Made by a program: the position numbers and the translations under genes
From: Dehalococcoidia bacterium
GTDB lineage: Bacteria; Chloroflexota; Dehalococcoidia; CAUJGQ01
Direction of reading: 5' to 3'
Assembly (NCBI GenBank): GCA_035310145.1
Contig: DATGEL010000043.1
Span: 1-64,000 of the forward strand
DNA: 64,000 nucleotides
The notes under the pieces: model-generated
What the model was told of the DNA's origin: nothing
Databases searched by the model: none
What the model saw: the letters and a program-made list of their open reading frames with translations, nothing else
Part shown: in pieces, positions 48,278-56,347 of the stretch
Position numbering within the stretch: position 1 is the first letter of the stretch
Layout: every line of letters begins with the position of its first letter

Positions 48278-49336
48278 TCAGTAGCCCCGCTCCCACTCGA
48301 TCGCGTTGACCAGCGGACGGCCGGCCAGGTAGGCGCGCAGGTTGTCGCAGAAGAGGTCGACGGGACGCGACTGCGGAGCATCGCTGCCCCCGGAGATGTG
48401 CGGCGTGATCAAGACCCGCGGGTCGTCCCACAGGCGCCGGTCCGGCGGCCCGCTGAACTCGCCGACGTAGACGTCGAGCGCCGCGCCGCGGAGCTTCCCC
48501 TCAGCGAGTGCGGCGATCAGCGCCTCCTCGTCGATGATCTCCCCGCGCGCCACGTTGACGAGGATCGCGCCGGGCTTCATGGCCGCAAACGCGGCCGCGC
48601 CGATCAGGTTGGTCGTCTCCTGCGTCCACTGGCAGCACACCACCACCGCGTCGCTCTCCGCGAGCAACTCCAGCAGGCGGCCAGCCGGCTCCAACCGGCT
48701 GAATCCCGCCGGCAGCGCTTCGCCCGGCGTCACGCTGCGCCGCGTGCCCACCACCCGCATGCCGGCAGCCGCGCACAGCCGCCCCACCGCCTGGCCAATC
48801 CCGCCTGCGCCCACGATGCAGACCGTTTTGTCCTGGAGCAGCAGCGGCGCGTAGCTGCGGGGCGCGAACTCGTGCCGCACCTGGTCGAGATGGGCCTGCG
48901 CAAGGCCCCGGGCGAAGTGCAGCAGGCTGCCGAGCGCGTACTCCGCGTAGGGCTGGCGCGTGTCGGCCTGGCCGCGGGAGGTGGTCACGACCACGTCGCT
49001 GCCCCAGAGGTCGGTGCGCAGCAGGTTGCTCGCCCCTGCCGGCGTCTGGTGCACCCAGCGCAGCCGCGGCGAGCGCGCCCGCAGATCCAGCGGCACGGGG
49101 AAGCTCACAAGGATGACCTCCGCCGTGGCGAGCAGCCGGTCGCGCGCGTCTCGGGAGTTGGCCGGATGCTCAGCGCGGCCATGCCCGCGGTCGTGCCAGG
49201 CCGGCGAGCCCGCGCGCGCCTCGCCGTCGAACCAGCCGCGCGCATCGATCGCGGCGACGTCCGCAGCCACCCCGGCGATCTGGTTCAACGCCGCGTCCGA
49301 GACCGCGGCGATCACGACAACATTGGTCGGCGCCAT
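48278..49336 (-). CDS. D-isomer-specific 2-hydroxyacid dehydrogenase family protein
   Basis: About 352 residues. NAD-binding domain: VCIVGAGGIGQAVGRLCAAA. The catalytic set follows family order: the Arg in VNVARGEIIDEEALI, the acid in LDVYVGEFSGPPD (Glu), and the His in VLITPHISGGSD. It would interconvert a 2-keto acid and a D-2-hydroxy acid with NADH or NADPH. GGGAGG lies five bases before the ATG at 49336; a GTG two codons earlier is less likely. Confidence 0.92.
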   Translation of the reverse strand: MAPTNVVVIAAVSDAALNQIAGVAADVAAIDARGWFDGEARAGSPAWHDRGHGRAEHPANSRDARDRLLATAEVILVSFPVPLDLRARSPRLRWVHQTPAGASNLLRTDLWGSDVVVTTSRGQADTRQPYAEYALGSLLHFARGLAQAHLDQVRHEFAPRSYAPLLLQDKTVCIVGAGGIGQAVGRLCAAAGMRVVGTRRSVTPGEALPAGFSRLEPAGRLLELLAESDAVVVCCQWTQETTNLIGAAAFAAMKPGAILVNVARGEIIDEEALIAALAEGKLRGAALDVYVGEFSGPPDRRLWDDPRVLITPHISGGSDAPQSRPVDLFCDNLRAYLAGRPLVNAIEWERGY

Positions 49337-49490
49337 CCTCACCTCCCGGCTCTGCCCGCCGCACTCGCGTGGCGCCCGGCCGCGCGGCGGTCACGCGGGC
49401 CGGCCGCGGCCGCCTCAGTATACGAGGGCAAACACGGGAGGAAGCAGGACCGCGCCCGCCGCCGATCTGCCGGGGCGGCATGCAGCCGGC

Positions 49491-49796
49491 GCCGCCGGCG
49501 AAGAGGTCGCCGCCCGCTTCCACCGAGAAGCGCGCGAACGATCGCAGCTCGCGCGCGGCGAGGTCGATCGCCAGCCCCTTGGCCACGGCGCCGAGGTCGA
49601 GCAGCAGCGGCCGGCGCAGCCTGATCGTGCCGGCTGCCGCGTTCAACTCCACGTCGCGGTAGCTCGCGCGGGGCATCGTCTTCCGCTTCCCCGGGCACCG
49701 TGACGCTGCCGGAGATGGATTCGCGGTTGAAGCCGCGGGCTTCTTGCCGCCGGCCGATCGTCGGGTCGAAGGCGCCGCGCGTCTGTCGAGCGACGC
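49491..49796 (-). pseudogene. Remnant of an ApbE-type FAD:protein FMN transferase
   Basis: Only the middle of the protein remains. GAFDPTIG (conserved in ApbE) is followed in the same frame by GFNRESISGSVTVPGEAEDD. After a one-base shift at the CCCC run (plus-strand GGGG at 49670-49673) comes ASYRDVELNAAAGTIRL, LDLGAVAKGLAIDLAAREL and SVEAGGDLFAGG. The first and last thirds are absent. It lies back to back with a response regulator that is also damaged. Confidence 0.7.
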
Positions 49797-49866
49797 GCCC
49801 GGGCCTTCATCTCGTTTTCATGCTCCCCCCTGTATCCTGTTGTCGGTTGCCGTGAGAGGCTGCGCC

Positions 49867-50378
49867 ATGCGTGCGCTCGTGGTGGAAGATCATCGGCGGA
49901 TCGCCCGCTTTCTGGAGCGGGGGTTGGCCGAAGAGGGGTTCGCCGTCGATGTCGCCTACGATGGCGAGGAAGGGCTGGCGTTCGCGGAGGGGGGAAGCTA
50001 CGACGTGATCGTGCTCGACGTCGTGCTGCCGGGGCACGACGGCCTGGCGCCCTGCTGCGCCGCGCCGGCGACCGGCCGACGAACGAGCTGCGCGTGCGTG
50101 ACCTCGTGCTCGACCCGGTGCGTCACGAGGTGCGCCGCGGCGGTGTACCGGCGCCGCTCTCGCTGAAAGAGTTCGCCATCCTCGAATTCCTGATGCAGCA
50201 GCCGGGCCGCGTCGCCTGCCGCGCGCCGATCGCCGAGCACGTCCGGGGCTACGACTTCGCCAGCGAATCCAACGTGATCGACGTGCACATCCGCTCGTTG
50301 CGGCAGAAGCTCGGCGACACGCGCGAGCAGCCGCTGATCGAGACGATTCGCGGCGTCGGCTACAAGGTCGCGGGATGA
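49867..50378 (+). pseudogene. OmpR-type response regulator with internal deletion
   Basis: Residues 1-60 are a normal receiver start (ALVVEDHRRIARFLERGLAE; phospho-acceptor Asp51 in VIVLDVVLPGHDGL). The second half of the receiver, with the switch Thr/Ser and Lys, is missing. The frame then changes, and a complete winged-helix DNA-binding domain follows: NELRVRDLVLDPVRHEVRRG and SNVIDVHIRSLRQKLGDTRE. About 55-65 codons seem lost near 50045-50060. The end overlaps the kinase start as ATGA, so the operon structure is intact. Confidence 0.8.
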
Positions 50379-51442
50379 TGCGGCTGCGCGGGCTGCTGCC
50401 GCCGTGGCGTCCGCCGCCTGCCGGCGCCGACCGGCCGCTGTTCCGCCGGGCGCGCCTGCAGCCCACCGCCTGGTACGTGCTCACGCTGATGCTGGTCGTG
50501 GTGGGCTTCAGCGCGGTAGTCTACGGCATCCTGGCGGCGCGGCTGCCCGGCCATCACCACGAGCGGCACGAGCCGGCGAGCAAACGCGCCACCGAGCGCG
50601 AGACGGCGAACTTCGTCCTGGGCGAGCTGCGCATCTATCTGCTTCTGGGCAACGCCGGCCTGCTGGTGCTCGGGTCGGCCGGCGCCTATCTGCTGGCCGG
50701 CCGAACGCTGCGCCTGATCTCCGACGCGATGGCGCGTCAGCGCCGCTTCACCGCCGACGCCTCGCACGAGCTGCGCACGCCGCTCACCGTGATGCGCGGC
50801 AGCATCGACGTGGCGCTCTCGCGTGAGCGCCCGGCCGCCGACTACCGCGCCGTGCTGGAGGAGGTTGGCGAAGAGGTCGACGGCATGACCGTGCTGATCG
50901 AGCACCTTCTGCAACTGGCGCGGGGGGCGCCCCCGTCCGCACCGCAACCGATCGACCTGCGCGAGGTGCTGGCCGACGTTGAACGGGCGATGCAGCCGAT
51001 CGCCGCGGAACGCCGCAGCGCACTGCTGATCGGGAGCGGCGCGCGCTCGCCCGTCCGCGCGGACCGCGCGGCGCTGCGTGCGGTCCTGATCAATCTCGTG
51101 AGCAACGCGCTGCAGCACTCACCGCCAGGCACGACCGTCCGCGTCCGCGCCGCGGACGACGAGCGCGGCATGGCGGTTCAGGTGGTTGATGACGGCCTCA
51201 GCATTCCGCCGGAGGAACGGGAACGCGTGTTCCTGCCGTTCTACCGGCTCAACACTGCCGGCGCCGACGGCCATGGCCTTGGTCTCGCCCTCACACGCGA
51301 GCTGGTGACCGCGGCCGGCGGCACGATCGCGATCGGCGAGACGCCAGGCGGCGGCGCCACCGTGCACATCTGGCTGCCGCGCGCCGCCGCAGCGGCCGCG
51401 CTCGCGGCGCCGAACCCCTATTCCCTGACCCCTAACCCCTAA
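50375..51442 (+). CDS. Sensor histidine kinase
   Basis: 355 residues. Two membrane segments (YVLTLMLVVVGFSAVVYGIL and LRIYLLLGNAGLLVLGSAGA) flank a short His-rich external loop (GHHHERHEP), which could bind a metal. No HAMP domain is clear. The HisKA site is FTADASHELRTPLTVMRG with His131. The ATPase has LINLVSNALQHSPPGT (N box) and GADGHGLGLALTRELV (G box). Its partner response regulator is damaged. The last nine residues come from a CCCCTAA repeat. Confidence 0.9.
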   Translation: MMRLRGLLPPWRPPPAGADRPLFRRARLQPTAWYVLTLMLVVVGFSAVVYGILAARLPGHHHERHEPASKRATERETANFVLGELRIYLLLGNAGLLVLGSAGAYLLAGRTLRLISDAMARQRRFTADASHELRTPLTVMRGSIDVALSRERPAADYRAVLEEVGEEVDGMTVLIEHLLQLARGAPPSAPQPIDLREVLADVERAMQPIAAERRSALLIGSGARSPVRADRAALRAVLINLVSNALQHSPPGTTVRVRAADDERGMAVQVVDDGLSIPPEERERVFLPFYRLNTAGADGHGLGLALTRELVTAAGGTIAIGETPGGGATVHIWLPRAAAAAALAAPNPYSLTPNP

Positions 51443-51466
51443 CCCCTAATCCCTGATCCCTCAGAT
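51414..51466 (+). repeat. CCCCTAA-type heptad repeat over the kinase stop codon
   Basis: Consecutive units such as CCCCTAT, TCCCTGA, CCCCTAA (twice or more) and TCCCTGA run from the last codons of the kinase into the spacer. The kinase stop TAA (51440-51442) belongs to one unit. Confidence 0.8.
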
Positions 51467-51496
51467 GCTACACTGGCCTCCCGCGGAGGTGCGCGC

Positions 51497-52549
51497 GTGA
51501 CGCAAGGCGAGGCGCCGGCCGTGCTGTCGATCGGCGAGCTGACGGAGCTGATCTACGCGGCGGGCTGGACGGACGGGCTGCCCGTGGTGCCGCCGGCGCG
51601 GGCGCTGGTCGATCGCTTCGTCGCGGCCAGCGGCCGGGCGGCGGACGAGCTGGTGCTGATCGTGCCGCCGCTGGGCGGGCGCGGCACCGTGGAGAAGATC
51701 GCCGCCAACGCCGTGATGGCCGGCTGCTTGCCCGAGCACATGCCCGCCGTACTGGCGGCGCTGGAGGCGATGCAGGACGACCGCTTCAACCTGCGCGGCA
51801 TGCAGTGCTCGACGCACCTGAGCACGCCGCTGCTGATCTTCCACGGCCCCATCCGCCGCGAGCTTGGCATCAACTGCGGGGCGAACGCCTTCGGCCAGGG
51901 CTGGCGGGCGAACGCCACGATCGGCCGCGCCGTGAAGCTGGCGCTGGTCAACCTCGGCGGCGCCGTGCCCGGCGATGCCGACAAGGCGACCTTCGGCCAT
52001 CCCGGCAAGTACACGTACTGCATCGGCGAGAACGAGGAAGAAAGCCCCTGGGAGCCACTGCACGTCGAGCGCGGCTTTGCGGCGGATCAGAGCGCCGTCA
52101 CCGTCTACGGCGCCGAAGCGCCGCACAATATCAACAACCAGACGGCGGACAACCCGCATGACCTGCTGCGCACGATCGCCTCGATGATGGCTAACCTCGG
52201 CTCAAACCACCCCTACCTGATGAGCGAGAGCATGGTCGTGCTCTCGCCGGAGCACGCGCGCGTCTGCGCGGAAGCAGGCTGGCGCAAGCGCGACGTACGC
52301 GACTTCCTCTTCGACACGGCCCGTGTGCGCCTGGGCGACCTGAAGCGGGGCGGCCTGCACGGCGCCCGCACGCAGATGAACCCGTGGCCGCGCTGGCTCG
52401 ACCAGGCGAACGACGAGACGCGCGTGCCCGTCGCCCGCCGCCCCGACGACCTGATCGTGATCGTCGCCGGCGGCCCCGGCCGGCATTCGCTCTACATTCC
52501 CGGCTGGGGCACCCGCTCCGTGACGCGAGGGGCAGGAAACAGGAAATAG
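51497..52549 (+). CDS. Hypothetical protein paired with the UGSC selenoprotein
   Basis: 350 residues, no standard enzyme family recognised. Conserved-looking segments: AAGWTDGLPVVPPARALVDR near the start, a Cys-containing MAGCLPEHMPAVLAALEAMQ, a second in GMQCSTHLSTPLLIFHGP, GINCGANAFGQGWRAN, and GKYTYCIGENEEESPWEPLH. Soluble, no signal peptide. The GTG start has GGAGG upstream. It lies directly before the selenoprotein gene on the same strand, and proteins with a WTDGLPVVPP motif are expected next to or fused with that family. The last residues (Gly-Asn-Arg-Lys) come from a repeat. Confidence 0.8.
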   Translation: MTQGEAPAVLSIGELTELIYAAGWTDGLPVVPPARALVDRFVAASGRAADELVLIVPPLGGRGTVEKIAANAVMAGCLPEHMPAVLAALEAMQDDRFNLRGMQCSTHLSTPLLIFHGPIRRELGINCGANAFGQGWRANATIGRAVKLALVNLGGAVPGDADKATFGHPGKYTYCIGENEEESPWEPLHVERGFAADQSAVTVYGAEAPHNINNQTADNPHDLLRTIASMMANLGSNHPYLMSESMVVLSPEHARVCAEAGWRKRDVRDFLFDTARVRLGDLKRGGLHGARTQMNPWPRWLDQANDETRVPVARRPDDLIVIVAGGPGRHSLYIPGWGTRSVTRGAGNRK

Positions 52550-52573
52550 AGGGCGGAGGACACAGGGTTGACG

Positions 52574-53194
52574 GTGCAGCCTGAACTCAACAAAACCCTC
52601 CCACAGCTTCCCCCTCTCCAGTTTCTGGAGAGGGGGCCAGGGGGTGAGGCCGCCGAGCGCCTGCTGGCGCTCGGCCTGGTGGACCCGACCGACCGGCCGA
52701 AGCCGCGTGAGCACCGCGCGGCACCGCGGCTGAGCACACTCAACGGCAAGCGCGCCGGCTTCTTGGACAACCACAAGGCGAACGCCGACGTGCTGCTGGA
52801 AGAGGTGCGGGCGCTCTTGGCCGAGCGTTTCGATCTATCCGGCGAGAGCTGGGTACACAAGTTCATCTACTCGCGCGAGGCCACACCCGCCGAGATCGAG
52901 CACCTGACCGAGCGCTGCGACTTCGTCGTCACCGCCGTGGGCGATTGAGGCTCCTGCGTGTCGTGCAGTATGCACGACGTGGTGGAACTGGAAGACCGCG
53001 GCGTGCCCGCGGTGGCGCTGCACACGCACACCTTCATGAACTCGGCCGTCACCCACGCCCGCGCCTATGGCCGCCCCGATCTGCGCTCGCTCTCCGTGCC
53101 CGCGCCGATCGCCAACGCCGGCCGTGAAGCCGTGCGCCACAAGGCTGAGGGCGTGCTCGATGCGATCGTGGCCGCGCTCACCGGAACGGCGTAG
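52574..53194 (+). CDS. UGSC-family selenoprotein, in-frame TGA read as selenocysteine
   Basis: Read through the TGA at 52946-52948, one frame of about 206 residues results: DPTDRPKPREHR, GKRAGFLDNHKANADVLLEE, then FVVTAVGD-U-GSCVSCSMHD and ELEDRGVPAVALHTHTF to a normal end. The sequence U-G-S-C is the motif that defines the UGSC (seleno)protein family, in which U may be Sec or Cys. Homology-like sequence continues on both sides of the TGA in the same frame, and a SECIS-like hairpin follows. The GTG at 52574 (AGGG upstream) is a tentative start; Sec would be residue 125. Residues 13-21 or so are encoded by a palindromic repeat. Confidence 0.85.
52610..52636. repeat. Perfect palindromic repeat inside the selenoprotein N-terminus
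   Basis: CCCCCTCTCCAG (52610-52621) pairs perfectly with CTGGAGAGGGGG (52625-52636) around TTT. It is translated as Pro-Pro-Leu-Gln-Phe-Leu-Glu-Arg. Its GGGGG/CCCCC ends and the neighbouring CCAGGGGGTGAGG are like the intergenic elements at 57221 and 57401. Confidence 0.85.
52946..52981 (+). promoter_or_regulatory. Bacterial SECIS element after the UGA codon
   Basis: After TGA and eight unpaired bases, CGTGTCGTGC (52957-52966) pairs with GCACGACGTG (52972-52981) in a ten-base-pair stem with two G-U pairs. The loop is AGTAT. The loop begins 18 bases after the UGA and has G as its second base, as known bacterial SECIS elements require (loop 16-37 bases away, G in the first two positions). Confidence 0.75.
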
Positions 53195-53244
53195 CGCCGG
53201 AGCGCCGCCACAACCAACCGTGGCGCCCGCATCGGGTATCGCGG

Positions 53245-53390
53245 CCGTATGTCGGGGCTTTCCCGGGAAGGGCGCCTGCGGTGCGCCGCCACGGGTAGCA
53301 ACGTCGCCCCGTTCCCCTCGCACACCGTTTGGACCGCTCCAGGAGTCCCTTCCCGTGTCGGAAAGGGACAGGTTTCGCGTGCGAAACCAG
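53245..53390. repeat. Cluster of short palindromes in the spacer
   Basis: Includes GTCCCTTCC (53345-53353) with GGAAAGGGAC (53360-53369), one bulge; GGTTTCGC (53371-53378) with GCGAAACC (53381-53388), perfect; and CTTTCCCGGGAAGG near 53258. It lies between convergent genes and could act as a bidirectional terminator or be a repeat element. No gene is supported in 53195-53471. Confidence 0.55.
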
Positions 53391-53471
53391 GGCTGGATGC
53401 CCCGGAGCGGGCGCCGCGTCGGCGAGTGCGCGGCAGCCCCAACCACGCATCACAGGCGGGCGCCGCGCCGC

Positions 53472-54584
53472 TCAGTCCGCGGCGCCGGCGGCCACGGGCG
53501 GCGCGGGCTCAAGGTCCTTGAACTGCGGCAGCACTTCCTCAGCCAGGAGCCGCATCGACTTGAACCACGGCTCGGGGTGGTCGGCGTAGTCGAAGACGAA
53601 GAGCAGCAGCGTGCCGAAGCCGCCCAGGTCCTTGTACATCTGCTCCAGCTTCTCCGACACGGTCTTCACCGAGCCCACGAGCCAGCCGTGGTTCCAGAGA
53701 TACTCCGGTGTCACCTGCGCGTCGGGGAGGTTCGGGTCGTCCTTCAGGTACTTGATGAAGTCGAAGTCCTGGAAGAGCGGCAGCAGGTACTCGCGCATCA
53801 TGCGGCCCATGTCGCCGTGCACGCACTGCTCGTAGGCCTGCTCGTCGGTGTCGGCGACGAAGATCTCGCGCACGATGCGCCACTCGCGCCGGTCGGGCAC
53901 GCGGCCGGTGCGCTTGCCGCCCTCCACCACGGAATCCCAGTGCGAGGCGACGTAGCCGGGGCTGAGGTTGAGGCTGAGTGGGATGAAGCCGCGCTCGCCC
54001 GCCAGCTTGAGCGTGTCCGAGCCGGGGCTGAAGCCGGCGACGCCGATCGGCGGGTGCGGCTTCTGGTACGGCTTGATGTGGTGCTTCAGCGTGCGCAGCA
54101 TCGGCTCCGGCACGTTCACGTGCCAGAACTGGCCCTCGTAGTCCAGCCCGCCGTCCGTCTCCCACATCTTGAGCATGATGTCGAGCGCTTCGCGGGTCAT
54201 GTCGCGGTTCTTGCCGCCGGCGCCGTCCACGGCAAAGAGCTGCCAATCGCTGGGCAGGCCGCTGGCGCCGACGCCGAGCATGTAGCGGCCGCGCGCCAGG
54301 TGATCCATGAAGGCGACGCGGCAGGCCAGCTCGGCCGGGTGGTGGTAGGGCAGGAGATGAGCGCCGGGCGCGAGCTTGATCTGCTTCGTCTGCAGCAGCG
54401 CCTGGGCGATCAGCACGTCGGGCGAGGGGTTCGGCTCCCAGGGCGAGGTGAAGTGCTCGCCGATCCAGGCCTCGTTGTAGCCCAGCTCGTCCGCGGTGCG
54501 CAGCACGCGCAGGTCGTACTCCTGGCCTTCTTTGAAGTCGCGTTCCGGCGGGTGCGAGGGCATCAGGAACATGCCGAGCTTCAT
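53472..54584 (-). CDS. LLM-class flavin-dependent oxidoreductase
   Basis: 370 residues of the bacterial-luciferase TIM-barrel family: MKLGMFLMPSHPPERDF at the start, YNEAWIGEHFTSPWEPNPSP, QIKLAPGAHLLPYHHPAELA with the conserved His pair, GRYMLGVGASGLPSDW and KPYQKPHPPIGVAGFSPGSD. It uses FMNH2 or F420H2 to oxidise an unknown substrate. It is the upstream-like paralogue of the 60855 protein (similar HxxP and KPHP segments). The start is the ATG at 54584 with a short AGAACTCC stretch upstream. Confidence 0.9.
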   Translation of the reverse strand: MKLGMFLMPSHPPERDFKEGQEYDLRVLRTADELGYNEAWIGEHFTSPWEPNPSPDVLIAQALLQTKQIKLAPGAHLLPYHHPAELACRVAFMDHLARGRYMLGVGASGLPSDWQLFAVDGAGGKNRDMTREALDIMLKMWETDGGLDYEGQFWHVNVPEPMLRTLKHHIKPYQKPHPPIGVAGFSPGSDTLKLAGERGFIPLSLNLSPGYVASHWDSVVEGGKRTGRVPDRREWRIVREIFVADTDEQAYEQCVHGDMGRMMREYLLPLFQDFDFIKYLKDDPNLPDAQVTPEYLWNHGWLVGSVKTVSEKLEQMYKDLGGFGTLLLFVFDYADHPEPWFKSMRLLAEEVLPQFKDLEPAPPVAAGAAD

Positions 54585-54708
54585 CTGAGAACTCCGTTGA
54601 CAACTCCGTGTACCGCGGCCGTGGCGCGGCCATGCCTGCGGGATGCGCGGGCATCATAGCCGCGCATGGCGGATTTCACAACGCGCCGAAGCGCTAACCC
54701 CGCCGCGC

Positions 54709-55449
54709 CTACACCACCACGAGCAGCTCGCCGCGACGCTGCACGCGTGGGGCCACGGCGTAGCGGTCGATCTCCGCACAGAAGCGCAGGTCCGCGCCGA
54801 GGCCCAGCGCGGCGAGCGCACGGCCGTGCTCGGCCGCGGCGAAGGCGGCTTCGGCATCGCGGCCGAAGGAGTCGTAGAGGCGCAGCGCCATCTGCGCGGC
54901 GTCATCCAGTCGGGGCGCATCGGGCAGCGATTCGCGCGCGGCCGCGATCAGTGCGCCGGCGCAAAACGTGTCTTCCAGGCTGAAGGCCGTGCCCAGCTCG
55001 GTGCCCGAGCAAACCAGCGCCAGGTCGAGGCCGCCCGCACGCGCCTCGGCCAGCGCCGCCTGCAGCACGGCCGAGACGTTCAGCAGGCTGCCGGCGAAAA
55101 CCGCGGGCGCCGCCGCCACGCGCACCAGCGCCTTCGTGCCGTTGCTCGTGAAGAGCACGGCGCGCCGCCCGGCAAGTTCCAGCCGTGCGAACTCCTCCGG
55201 CGAGTTGCCGTGGTCGAAGCCTTGCGGCGGCAGACCGCCCACCTCGCCGCAGAGCAGGCGCGGCAGCTCGCAAACCGCAGCGCGCAGGGCAAAGGCCTGC
55301 TCGATCTCCGCCACGACCGCGACCTCGCTCGCGCCGCGTGCGATCAGCGTGGCCAGCGTCGAGGTCGCGCGCAGCACGTCGATCACGACACAGACGTGTC
55401 GCTCCGGCTGCTGGAGCAGCGCGGGCAGCAGAGAGGTGTGGATGCGCAT
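54709..55449 (-). CDS. comB: 2-phosphosulfolactate phosphatase-like protein (ComB family)
   Basis: 246 residues. Conserved ComB segments: CVVIDVLRATSTLATLIARG, DHGNSPEEFARLELAGRR, VLFTSNGTKALVRVA and VCSGTELGTAFSLEDTFCAG. The first and last carry the Asp and Glu residues that bind Mg and phosphate in this fold. In archaea ComB makes sulfolactate in coenzyme M synthesis. Bacterial copies occur widely without that pathway, so the true substrate here is uncertain. It is divergent from murI. Confidence 0.88.
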   Translation of the reverse strand: MRIHTSLLPALLQQPERHVCVVIDVLRATSTLATLIARGASEVAVVAEIEQAFALRAAVCELPRLLCGEVGGLPPQGFDHGNSPEEFARLELAGRRAVLFTSNGTKALVRVAAAPAVFAGSLLNVSAVLQAALAEARAGGLDLALVCSGTELGTAFSLEDTFCAGALIAAARESLPDAPRLDDAAQMALRLYDSFGRDAEAAFAAAEHGRALAALGLGADLRFCAEIDRYAVAPRVQRRGELLVVV

Positions 55450-55567
55450 ACGCCAGTTCTAGCGGAAGCCGCGCCCGCGGTCCATCGCCGGCACGCCCCT
55501 ACATAAGCGCACAGCCGGCGACGCCCGCCGTCCCGCCGCCGCAGCAGCCCATGCTATCGTAGAAGGC

Positions 55568-56347
55568 GTGAGCAACGACGGCCCCATCGGCGTGTTCGAC
55601 TCCGGCGTGGGCGGGCTGGCCGTGCTCTGGGCGTTGCGGGCGCTGCTGCCGCGCGAGGATCTGCGCTACTTCGCCGACCAGGCAAACTTTCCCTACGGCC
55701 CGCGTCCCGCGGACGAGGTGCGCGAACTGGCGCTGGCTGCCGGCGAGCGCCTGGTCGCGGAAGGCGCAAAGCTGCTGGTCGTCGCCTGCAACACGGCATC
55801 GAGCGCGGCCCTGCCGGCCCTGCGCATGCGGCTGCCCGTGCCCGTGGTCGGCATCGAGCCGGCGATCAAGCCGGCCTGCGCCGCCAGCCGCAACGGCCGC
55901 GTGGGCGTGCTGGCGACCGACGGCACCGTGCAGGGTGAGGCGCTGGCGGCGCTCGTCGGCCGTGTGGCCGGCTGCGTCGAGGTGATTTGTGTGCCCGCGC
56001 CGGGCCTGGTCGAGCTGGTGGAGCGCGGCGAGTTGGACTCGGCAGCGGCGCGGACGCGCGTGCTGGCGGCTGTGCGGCCGCTGCGCGAGGCAGGCGTCGA
56101 TGTCGTGGCGCTGGGCTGCACCCACTTCGCCTTTCTGCGGCCGCTGGTGCGGGAGTGCCTCGGGCCGGACGTGCGCGTGCTGGAGCCAGCGTTGGCGGTG
56201 GCCCGGCAGGCGGCGCGGGTGCTGTGCGAGCGGGAACTGGCAAGCGATCGCGAACCACCAGGCGATACTGTCTACTCCAGCAGCGCGGACGCCACGCGCC
56301 TGCTGCGGCGGGTCAAACTCTTGAGCGGAGGGGCGACGTGCCGTTGA
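55568..56347 (+). CDS. murI: Glutamate racemase
   Basis: 259 residues making D-glutamate for peptidoglycan. The catalytic cysteines are Cys74 in VVACNTASSAALPAL and the one in VVALGCTHFAFLRPLV; the acid and Gly loop are in IGVFDSGVGGLAVL, near the GTG start. Length and motif order are normal. Its last ten bases overlap the pyrF start, so the two are co-translated. Confidence 0.95.
   Translation: MSNDGPIGVFDSGVGGLAVLWALRALLPREDLRYFADQANFPYGPRPADEVRELALAAGERLVAEGAKLLVVACNTASSAALPALRMRLPVPVVGIEPAIKPACAASRNGRVGVLATDGTVQGEALAALVGRVAGCVEVICVPAPGLVELVERGELDSAAARTRVLAAVRPLREAGVDVVALGCTHFAFLRPLVRECLGPDVRVLEPALAVARQAARVLCERELASDREPPGDTVYSSSADATRLLRRVKLLSGGATCR

Noticed and set aside
51414-51466. Telomere-like CCCTAA repeats
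   Set aside because: Only a few irregular units within a gene-dense bacterial region, not at an end; treated as a heptad repeat.
52949-53194. Separate small gene starting at GTG 52958
   Set aside because: It has no ribosome site, lies in frame with the upstream ORF, and would start inside the UGSC motif; read-through as Sec explains it better.
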